Translations under genes and position numbers: made by a program
The notes under the pieces: model-generated
Seen by the model: only the letters and a program-made list of their open reading frames with translations
The model's database searches: none
Told to the model about the DNA's origin: nothing
Source: JAJPKK01 sp035311445
Lineage (GTDB): Bacteria; Pseudomonadota; Alphaproteobacteria; Rhizobiales; Xanthobacteraceae
NCBI GenBank assembly: GCA_035311445.1
Contig: DATGCX010000276.1
Coordinates: 14,482 to 78,481 of the forward strand
Direction: 5' to 3'
DNA length: 64,000 bases
In this document: one piece after another, positions 26,048 through 32,718 of the stretch
How the letters are laid out: every line of letters begins with the position of its first letter
How positions within the stretch are numbered: position 1 is the first letter of the stretch

Positions 26048-26305
26048 GTGAAAAGCTGGGCGGTTCAGGACGCGAAGGCTCGCTTCAGCGAGCTTCTGGA
26101 GACCTGCCTCAAGGAAGGACCACAAGTCGTGACCAAACGGGGCGTCGATGCCGCCGTGCTGGTGCCCGTCGGTGATTGGCGGCGCCTGCAGCAGTCGGCG
26201 CGGCCGACTCTGAAGGAACTGCTCCTTGCGGCGGCTCCTCGCGGAGAGCTTCCCCTGCCCAAGCGCGGCCGGCTGCGTCGGCGTACGCCAACCAGCTCGG
26301 ACTGA
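26048..26305 (+). CDS. Type II antitoxin, Phd/YefM family
   Basis: An 85-residue antitoxin whose N-terminus KSWAVQDAKARFSELLETCL and following VVTKRGVDAAVLVPV fit the Phd/YefM DNA-binding fold. The C-terminal basic tail would wrap the toxin. It precedes the PIN toxin by 5 bp. Together they form a toxin-antitoxin module with the antitoxin first and autorepressed, as is usual. Confidence 0.85.
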   Translation: MKSWAVQDAKARFSELLETCLKEGPQVVTKRGVDAAVLVPVGDWRRLQQSARPTLKELLLAAAPRGELPLPKRGRLRRRTPTSSD

Positions 26306-26310
26306 CGGCG

Positions 26311-26721
26311 ATGTATCTGCTGGACACCAATGTGGTTTCCGAGCTTCGCCGAGCCAAGCCGCACGGGGGAGTGCTGGCATGGCTGGAGAGCGTCGCCGAC
26401 GCCGACCTGTACCTTGGCGCGGTGACGATCGGCGAAATCCAGGCCGGGATCGAAATAACCCGGGAACAGGACGCCGCAAAGGCCGCAGAGATCGAGACCT
26501 GGCTGGAACAAGTGGTCGAGACTTACAATGTTCTGGCGATGGACGCGCGCACCTTTCGCAGCTGGGCCCGTCTCATGCATCATCGATCCGATGATTTGAT
26601 CGAAGATGCTATGATCGCAGCGACGGCTACTGTTCATAACCTGACTGTTGTGACCAAGAACGTGCGAGACTTTGCGCAACTTGGGGCGCGAACGTTTAAT
26701 CCATTCGCACCCCGACGTTGA
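26311..26721 (+). CDS. vapC: PIN-domain toxin, VapC/FitB type
   Basis: The 136-residue RNase has the acidic PIN residues: D5 in MYLLDTNVVSELRR, the glutamate in AVTIGEIQAGIE, DDLIEDAMIAATA and a final TKNVRDFAQLG. It probably cleaves tRNA or rRNA when freed from the antitoxin just upstream. The ATG at 26311 gives the standard N-terminus. The frame runs open upstream, but only over the antitoxin gene. Confidence 0.9.
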   Translation: MYLLDTNVVSELRRAKPHGGVLAWLESVADADLYLGAVTIGEIQAGIEITREQDAAKAAEIETWLEQVVETYNVLAMDARTFRSWARLMHHRSDDLIEDAMIAATATVHNLTVVTKNVRDFAQLGARTFNPFAPRR

Positions 26722-26831
26722 GCGCTGGCGAAACCGTGCATCCCGCATGCCTTTCGCAAAAGATGCCGTTTCGGGCGCATTTCATCCGCCTCTAAACTCG
26801 AAACTTTGCCTGTTCTAGTGATCGTTGAATG

Positions 26832-27491
26832 TCAGGCTGCCTTGGCCATTTCCGAGACCTGTTCCCAGGTGGTGGCCGTCAGGCTAGGACGGGCATTCAT
26901 GCGGTCAAGCCATGCCACCAGGTTAGGGGCCTTGGCCGTGAGCGGCGCCCATTCCGGTGTCACGGCGAGGAAATCGAGCTGCGGCGCGATCAGCATGTCG
27001 GCGAGCGATACGGCGTCACCTGCGAAGTAGGCTTGCTCGCCCAGGAGCCGGGACAGTTCGTTGAACACCATGTGCGCCTTAGGCATGGCGGCGGCGATGG
27101 CCGCCTCGTCCGGGGTCAACCCCAACACACGCGGGCCCACCACCCGATGGAAGCTGATGACGCTGTTGACGCCCTGGAACAGGTACCAGTCGTTGACGTT
27201 CATCGCCTGATCCATCCGGGCCGCGGCCTTGGGATCGGCCGGGGTCAACGCCGGGGCGGTCAACACGCGATCGAGATAGCGCAAGATGGCCTGGGTTTCG
27301 TAGAGCATGAAGCCGCGATGCTCGAGCACTGGCACTCTGCCGAAGGGATGTCGCAAGATGTGTGGCTCGGTCTTCAACATGCCGGGCGCCACCGGCGCCA
27401 GTCGGTAGCTGGCGGCCTTCTCCTCCAGCGTGGCCAACACCGCGCGGCCAAATGGGCTGCCCGGAATGCTGTGGACGATAAATTCGGACAT
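26832..27491 (-). CDS. Glutathione S-transferase
   Basis: The 219-residue protein has an N-terminal thioredoxin-like domain (MSEFIVHSIPGSPFGRAVLA, with GRVPVLEHRGFMLYETQAIL holding the cis-Pro and the E-T glutathione-binding pair) and a helical C-terminal domain ending ARPSLTATTWEQ. FAGDAVSLADMLIAPQL contains the N-capping box. It resembles phi/beta-like bacterial GSTs. The same strand continues from an ArsR-SRPBCC pair, so it may be co-transcribed and serve detoxification. Confidence 0.9.
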   Translation of the reverse strand: MSEFIVHSIPGSPFGRAVLATLEEKAASYRLAPVAPGMLKTEPHILRHPFGRVPVLEHRGFMLYETQAILRYLDRVLTAPALTPADPKAAARMDQAMNVNDWYLFQGVNSVISFHRVVGPRVLGLTPDEAAIAAAMPKAHMVFNELSRLLGEQAYFAGDAVSLADMLIAPQLDFLAVTPEWAPLTAKAPNLVAWLDRMNARPSLTATTWEQVSEMAKAA

Positions 27492-27506
27492 GACGATCTT
27501 CTCCTT

Positions 27507-27974
27507 TCAGGGTTGGGCGTTGGCGTCGGCGTATTCGGCGAACTTGGCAAAGAAAGTGGGCCAGCCGCCGCGGAGCGCTTCCGCATGCTTGGCGGCGTCG
27601 GCACCGAAGCGCTCCAGATTACGGTGCTCCAGCGTCACTCTTGTGCCGCCGCCCTCGGCGGGGACGAAGGTCAGCTCCAGCTCGGTCAGGAAGTCGGGAT
27701 CGTAGGCCCACTTGCTGTTGAGCTGCCAGCCGAGCAGCAGGCGCGTCGGCGGCTCCCACGCCAGCACCTTGCCCCACTGTGTCTCATTGCCCTCGGCGTC
27801 GCGCTCGAACCACCGGCCGTCGATGCGGGGCTCCAGCACGATGGCCACATGCGGGCTCTTGCCGACGGTCTTTCCCACCGGCCACCAGCGGGCCATGTGG
27901 CCGGCGAACAGCTCGAAGGCGCGGTCGGGCGATGCTTTCACGGTCATGCTCTTGATGATCGGGGCGATGCTCAT
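27507..27974 (-). CDS. SRPBCC (AHSA1-like) ligand-binding protein
   Basis: A 155-residue START/AHSA1-fold protein with IIKSMTVKASPDRAFELFAG, the RIDGRWFERDAEGNETQWG strand pair and a C-terminal helix GGWPTFFAKFAEYAD. It should bind a hydrophobic ligand in its cavity. Its ATG overlaps the stop of the ArsR-type gene (ATGA), a widespread pairing in which the regulator and the SRPBCC protein act together. Confidence 0.85.
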   Translation of the reverse strand: MSIAPIIKSMTVKASPDRAFELFAGHMARWWPVGKTVGKSPHVAIVLEPRIDGRWFERDAEGNETQWGKVLAWEPPTRLLLGWQLNSKWAYDPDFLTELELTFVPAEGGGTRVTLEHRNLERFGADAAKHAEALRGGWPTFFAKFAEYADANAQP

Positions 27975-28318
27975 TCGGTCTTGTCCTTTCCCAATTGATC
28001 CTTTTCGAATTGGTCGTCGGCAAAATCCTTGAACGCATCGAGCGCGATGCCCCAGTGGGTGTCCAGCCATTCGCGCATCGCCGCGATGCCGCGCGGGTCG
28101 AGCCGATAGATGCGCCGCGCGCCGTCCGGGGTCTCATTCACCAACCCGGCCTCCTTCAGGACACGCAGGTGCTGAGAGACCGCGGACCGGCTGACCGGCA
28201 AGGTCGCCGCCAGCTCCCCCACGGGCGAGGGACCCACAGCCAGTTGCTGGAAGATCGCCCGGCGGGTGGGATCGCCTAGCGCCCCGAAGGCCTCTAGAGC
28301 GGCGGATCGGTTAGTCAT
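27971..28318 (-). CDS. ArsR-family transcriptional regulator
   Basis: The 115-residue winged helix-turn-helix protein has AFGALGDPTRRAIFQQLAVG, the recognition helix in VSRSAVSQHLRVLKEAGLV and the wing NETPDGARRIYRLD. The CxC metal motif of classic ArsR is missing, so it does not sense metal; it belongs to the group paired with SRPBCC proteins. It probably represses its own operon through the palindrome at 28320-28344. Confidence 0.88.
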   Translation of the reverse strand: MTNRSAALEAFGALGDPTRRAIFQQLAVGPSPVGELAATLPVSRSAVSQHLRVLKEAGLVNETPDGARRIYRLDPRGIAAMREWLDTHWGIALDAFKDFADDQFEKDQLGKDKTE

Positions 28319-28344
28319 AGCTAACGGTTAGCGCAGGCTAACCG
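28319..28344 (-). promoter_or_regulatory. Candidate ArsR operator
   Basis: GCTAACGGTTAGC is a palindrome with six-base arms around one central base. It is followed after a few bases by a third half-site, GGCTAACC. It abuts the start of the ArsR-type gene and probably overlaps its promoter. Confidence 0.6.
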
Positions 28345-28445
28345 AGTTGTCAACAGGGGATTTGCCCGCGCCGTGCCAAGCTCCCGGGAAACCGCACAAC
28401 CGATTCGGCCCGCTGTGCGGATTTCACCAGTGAGGCAGAGGCATC

Positions 28446-31400
28446 ATGGCATTTCACGCCGATCTGCATGTCCACTCCAAATATTCCCGAGCCACCAGCC
28501 GCGACCTGGATCTCGAGCACCTCGCATGGTGGGCGGCCCGCAAGGGCATCGCCGTGGTCGGCACCGGGGATTGCGTACATCCGGCGTGGCTCGCGGAGAT
28601 CAAGGACAAGCTGAAGCCTATGGGTAACGGGCTGTTTTCCCTCAAACCCGAGATCGAGGCGGAGATCTGGAAAACCCTGCCGCCCTCATGCCGGATGCCG
28701 GTGCGCTTCATGCTGTCGGTCGAGATTTCGACCATCTACAAGAAAGGCGAGCGCACCCGGAAAATTCATCATCTCATTTATGTTGCCGACTTCGCTGCCG
28801 CCGACCGGCTCGCCACCAGCCTTGGACGAATAGGCAACATCGCTTCGGACGGTCGGCCCATCCTGGGTCTTGACTCACGAGACCTGCTGGAGATCGCGCT
28901 GGAATCCGGACCGGGCTCCTATCTTGTCCCGGCGCATATTTGGACGCCGTGGTTCGCCGCGCTTGGTTCGCAGTCCGGTTTCGATTCCATCGGCGAATGC
29001 TACGGGGATCTCTCCGGCCACATCTTCGCGGTCGAAACCGGCTTGTCCTCCGATCCGGCGATGAACTGGCGGGTCTCGTCCCTCGACCGCTATCGCCTCG
29101 TATCCAATTCCGATGCGCATTCGCCTGGCAAGCTCGGCCGCGAGGCGACGCGCTTTTCCTGCGAACCCGACTTCTTCGCGATACGACGCGCGCTTGAGAC
29201 CGGCCACGGCTATGAGGGCACGGTGGAGTTTTTCCCTGAGGAAGGGAAATACCACCTGGATGGACACCGCGCCTGCGGCGTGCGGCTCCATCCAGCCGAA
29301 ACCATCGCCCATGAGGGACGCTGCCCGGTTTGCGGCAACCGCATCACCTTGGGCGTGGCGCATCGCGTGGAGATGCTGGCGGACCGCTCGGAAGCGGAGC
29401 CCCCGCCGACCGCCGGCGCCGCGACGCCCCTGGTGCCGCTGCCCGAGATCCTCTCCGAGATCGTCGGCGGCGGTGTCGCCTCGCAGGGCGTGACGCGGGC
29501 TTATGATCGCACCACGGCTACGCTCGGCGCGGAACTCTCCGTGCTGGAACGGACGCCCGTCGAAGACGTCGCAAAGGTCAATCCGCTGCTCGGCGAAGCG
29601 GTGGCGCGGCTGCGCGCCGGCGCCGTGATCCGGCAGGCCGGCTATGATGGCGAATACGGCGTGATCCGCCTATTCGAAGAGGGCGAGCTCGATCGCCTCA
29701 CGCACGGCGCTCTGCTGTTCGAGGCGCCGCGGCGGCATCGGGCACGCGCCGGGAAGCGCGCTGCGCCAGCGGCAACGGAGACGCCAGAGCCGGTCGCCGC
29801 GCGCCCTCACTACCCTCCCACGCCTGCGGAGCAGGATAGGCAGGCGGCCGGCCGGACCGGCGTCCTCGCCGCGCTCGATGCCGACCAAGCCCGCGCAGCC
29901 GAAGCGGCAGACGGGCCGCTGATCATCATGGCCGGCCCCGGCTCGGGCAAGACGCGCATGCTGACGCATCGCCTCGCCCATCTCGTGCTGGAACGCGGCA
30001 TGCCGGCGGCCTCCTGCCTTGCGGTCACCTTCACGCGCCGCGCTGCCGAGGAATTGCGTGACCGGTTGTCCGCGCTGCTGCCGCGCCGCGCCGGGGCATG
30101 CGCGGTCCACAGCTTTCATTCGCTGGGGCTCGCGATCCTGCGCGCCAATGGCGCGGCGGCCGACCTCAAACCGGATTTCCGCATCGCCGATGAACCGAAA
30201 CGAAGAGCTGCCCTCGCGACGGCGCTGGGCATCACGGATGCCAAGGCCGCGCGGCTCTTGAAGGCCGTCTCGCAGCTCAAGCGCACCGGACGCGAGCCCG
30301 ATGATGCCGAGACAGCTGCGGCCCTTGCCGCCTGCCACCGGCTGGGGATGGAGCAGAACTGGGTCGATTTCGATGATCTGGTTGGGCTGGCGGTCGCGAT
30401 CCTGGAGACCGATGGCGAGGTCGCGGCGCTGTGGCAGAACCGCTTCGCTTACGTTTGCGTCGATGAGTTCCAGGACGTGGACGAACCGCAATACCGGCTG
30501 CTGCAGCGTCTCGCGCCGCCGGCCGGCAATATCTGCGTGATCGGCGATCCGAACCAGGCGATCTACGGCTTCCGCGGCGCGACGGCGGCCTGCTTCACGC
30601 GGTTCCGGCAGGATTTCCCCTCGGCGCGCACCATGCGGCTCGGACGCAACTACCGTTCCACCGGCACCATCGTCACCGCCGCCGCGCAGGTCATTGGCAG
30701 CGGAATGCCGGAGGACATCACGCGGCCGATACAGGATCCGGTCGTCGTCCACGCCGCGTCGAGCGAACAGGCGGAAGCGGAGTTCGTGGCCGCCACGATC
30801 GAGAGCCTTTTGGGCGGGCACGACCTGTTGGCGGCCAACAGAGAACAAAACGGCAAGAAGGCCGGCAGACCGCTCGGCTTTGCCGATTTCGCGGTGCTGT
30901 ACCGTACCGATGCACAGTCAGCCGCGCTGAGGGAGGCATTCGACCGGGCCGGCATTCCCTTCAAGAAAAGTTCCCCCGCGCCCATTGCGGGCCAGCCTCT
31001 GGTGCGGGCTTTGTTGGAAGCGCTGGAGCAGCAGGGCGCCGATCTCCGCGCTCTAAAATTGTCCGCGCGTATCGCCGCAGCGGCCGAACAGATGCGGTGG
31101 GACGGGGCGCCGTCCAAGGCTGCGCGTTCATTGGACACGCCAGGCGTTGCGGCGCTGGCCGAAGCGCGCCGCTGGCTCACCGCGCTCGCCGGCACCGGCG
31201 ACACGGGGGATGAGGCGTTGCTGCGCGAGCAGGTCGCCCTCTCGACGGAAGCGGATTTCTGGGATGCGCGTGCCGAGCGGGTGTCGCTGCTCACCATACA
31301 TGCCGCGAAGGGACTGGAATTCTCGGTGGTGTTCGTGGTCGGGCTCGAAGACGGGCTGATGCCGTTTTCGTGGGGAAGTTCGGGGGTTTCCTGCGAAAAT

Positions 31401-31688
31401 TCAGGGGTTTCCCGGGGAACGTCTGGGGTCGAAGACACCCCTGACGAACGCGGCCCGGATGCCGGTACCGATCAGGCATCCGAGGAGCGCCGCCTATTCT
31501 ACGTCGCCATGACCCGCGCGAAGGACCGCCTGTTCCTCAGCCGCGCCTTGCAGCGCACTTGGCGCGGCCAGCTTCGCACCCTGCCGCCGTCGCCTTTCTT
31601 GAGCCATATCGCGGTGGAGCTGGTGCTTCATCATGCGGCGCCTGCCCGAAAGGAGCGGCGCGAAACAGGGCAATACAGCTTGTTCTGA
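28446..31688 (+). CDS. EndoQ (PHP) - UvrD/Rep helicase fusion
   Basis: This 1080-residue protein has two parts. Residues 1-~395 match endonuclease Q, which nicks 5' of deaminated bases: FHADLHVHSKYSRATS (PHP metal site), GTGDCVHPAWL, LVPAHIWTPWFAALGS, ETGLSSDPAMNWR, SNSDAHSPGKLGREA, FFPEEGKYHLDGHRACG and a zinc-knuckle-like CPVCGNRITLGVAHRVE. Residues ~475-1080 are a UvrD-type SF1 helicase: Walker A AGPGSGKTRML near 496, CVDEFQDVDEPQ near 670, GDPNQAIYGFRGA, HAAKGLEFSVVFVVGLEDG near 950 and RRLFYVAMTRAKDR near 1015. A triple SGV repeat sits between motifs V and VI. Together the domains suggest coupled incision and unwinding in repair of deaminated DNA (inference). Confidence 0.88.
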   Translation: MAFHADLHVHSKYSRATSRDLDLEHLAWWAARKGIAVVGTGDCVHPAWLAEIKDKLKPMGNGLFSLKPEIEAEIWKTLPPSCRMPVRFMLSVEISTIYKKGERTRKIHHLIYVADFAAADRLATSLGRIGNIASDGRPILGLDSRDLLEIALESGPGSYLVPAHIWTPWFAALGSQSGFDSIGECYGDLSGHIFAVETGLSSDPAMNWRVSSLDRYRLVSNSDAHSPGKLGREATRFSCEPDFFAIRRALETGHGYEGTVEFFPEEGKYHLDGHRACGVRLHPAETIAHEGRCPVCGNRITLGVAHRVEMLADRSEAEPPPTAGAATPLVPLPEILSEIVGGGVASQGVTRAYDRTTATLGAELSVLERTPVEDVAKVNPLLGEAVARLRAGAVIRQAGYDGEYGVIRLFEEGELDRLTHGALLFEAPRRHRARAGKRAAPAATETPEPVAARPHYPPTPAEQDRQAAGRTGVLAALDADQARAAEAADGPLIIMAGPGSGKTRMLTHRLAHLVLERGMPAASCLAVTFTRRAAEELRDRLSALLPRRAGACAVHSFHSLGLAILRANGAAADLKPDFRIADEPKRRAALATALGITDAKAARLLKAVSQLKRTGREPDDAETAAALAACHRLGMEQNWVDFDDLVGLAVAILETDGEVAALWQNRFAYVCVDEFQDVDEPQYRLLQRLAPPAGNICVIGDPNQAIYGFRGATAACFTRFRQDFPSARTMRLGRNYRSTGTIVTAAAQVIGSGMPEDITRPIQDPVVVHAASSEQAEAEFVAATIESLLGGHDLLAANREQNGKKAGRPLGFADFAVLYRTDAQSAALREAFDRAGIPFKKSSPAPIAGQPLVRALLEALEQQGADLRALKLSARIAAAAEQMRWDGAPSKAARSLDTPGVAALAEARRWLTALAGTGDTGDEALLREQVALSTEADFWDARAERVSLLTIHAAKGLEFSVVFVVGLEDGLMPFSWGSSGVSCENSGVSRGTSGVEDTPDERGPDAGTDQASEERRLFYVAMTRAKDRLFLSRALQRTWRGQLRTLPPSPFLSHIAVELVLHHAAPARKERRETGQYSLF
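31376..31433 (+). repeat. Short tandem repeat inside the helicase gene
   Basis: Three degenerate units of about 20 bp (TTCGGGGGTTTCC, TTCAGGGGTTTCC, TCTGGGGTC) encode SSGVS, NSGVS and TSGVE. They lie between helicase motifs V and VI, where other UvrD proteins have a shorter loop. The unit is in frame. Confidence 0.6.
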
Positions 31689-31736
31689 AGCGGCTCGCAT
31701 GAGAGGGCATTGCAGCAAACAAAACTTGCGTCGCGT

Positions 31737-31767
31737 CCCTGTGTGGACTAAGTTAGTCCACACAGGG
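31737..31767. promoter_or_regulatory. 31-bp near-perfect palindrome, operator of second VapBC locus
   Basis: Two 15-bp arms (CCCTGTGTGGACTAA and its exact complement) meet at one central base, ending nine bases before the antitoxin start. The position and symmetry fit an operator for antitoxin/toxin autoregulation. Confidence 0.7.
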
Positions 31768-31775
31768 AGTAACCT

Positions 31776-32018
31776 GTGCAGACCGTGAATGTTCATGCCG
31801 CCAAGACACATTTTTCGCGCCTCGTGGACCAAGCGGCCGGCGGGGAAGAGATCATCATTGCCAAGGCCGGCAAACCCGTGGCCAAGCTCGTCCCGCTGAC
31901 GCCCCCACACGATCGGCCGAAGCGCCGTCTGGGTGCTCTGGCAGGGGTCGCCGTCGTACCTCCGGATTTCGATGCCCCGCTTCCGGATGATGTGATTGGT
32001 GCTTTCGAGGGTCGGTGA
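31776..32018 (+). CDS. Type II antitoxin, prevent-host-death family
   Basis: An 80-residue Phd/YefM-type antitoxin: VNVHAAKTHFSRLVDQAAGG with EIIIAKAGKPVAKLVPL, then a toxin-binding tail ending PDDVIGAFEGR. GGGAGTAACCTGT precedes the start, and the GTG of the toxin follows its stop directly. It should autorepress through the palindrome just upstream. Confidence 0.88.
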   Translation: MQTVNVHAAKTHFSRLVDQAAGGEEIIIAKAGKPVAKLVPLTPPHDRPKRRLGALAGVAVVPPDFDAPLPDDVIGAFEGR

Positions 32019-32405
32019 GTGCGCCTGTTGCTCGATACGCATGTCCTGCTGTGGGCGCTGATCGAGCCGAGAAGGTTGAGCGCCGAAATTCAGGCCCTGC
32101 TGGAAAATCCCGACCATGAGGTTCTGTTCAGCGCGGCCAGCGTCTGGGAGATGGCGATCAAGGCTGCGCTCGGCCGCGCCGACTTCCGCGTGCCTCCGGC
32201 GACGATCGTCGAGGCCGCTCAGGCCAGCGGATTCATCGAGCTTCCGGTGCGCGCGGCGGCGGCGCTGAAGGTCGCGGCGCTTCCCCATCATCACCGTGAC
32301 CCGTTTGATCGCCTCCTGGTGGCGCAGGCAATGACGGAGCCGGCGGCGCTCTACACCGCCGACGCGCAACTTGGTGTGTATTCGGAGCTTGTCGTGTGCA
32401 TCTGA
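32019..32405 (+). CDS. vapC: PIN-domain toxin, VapC type
   Basis: The 128-residue toxin starts at a GTG immediately after the antitoxin stop. The PIN signature is complete: LLLDTHVLLWAL (D6), FSAASVWEMAIKAALGR (Glu), HHHRDPFDRLLVAQAM and LYTADAQLGVYS. It is closely related to the decayed VapC at 15607-15957, whose missing N-terminus can be judged against it. Confidence 0.9.
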   Translation: MRLLLDTHVLLWALIEPRRLSAEIQALLENPDHEVLFSAASVWEMAIKAALGRADFRVPPATIVEAAQASGFIELPVRAAAALKVAALPHHHRDPFDRLLVAQAMTEPAALYTADAQLGVYSELVVCI

Positions 32406-32718
32406 GGCGACGCGCTGGCCCTCTGGGATGACGGGTCTCAAGTACGGAAATGAGGTGGTGATCCAAAAAATACCCTACGAAACTTGAATTCGTAGGGTAT
32501 CGGACACCCCTGGGATCGCGGCAGCACAACCGTGTCGAGCGCAAGCGAAGGGGTCTTAACGGCGGCAACGGTTATCGATCACGCAACCAGCTTGGATGCC
32601 TCCGTCGGCGCGAGTGACCATGTCTGGTTATCCATCCACAGGATTTAGCGGCAGCCGATTGGGCCAGAAAGCCGCCGCGTGCCATGATCCCCCGCGATGG
32701 CGGCGAGTGCGGGAGAGA
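32406..32718. other. Spacer after second VapBC locus
   Basis: There is no supported gene in these 313 bp. The space holds the hairpin at 32471-32499. An in-frame extension of the next gene back to 32596 gives a peptide without domain character. Confidence 0.5.
32471..32499 (+). terminator. Hairpin, probable terminator
   Basis: Perfect 11-bp arms TACCCTACGAA and TTCGTAGGGTA enclose a seven-base loop. It lies 66 bp after the VapC stop. An A-run (CCAAAAAA) precedes the stem but no T-run follows on the plus strand, so it might terminate minus-strand rather than plus-strand transcripts or act in both directions weakly. Confidence 0.5.
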
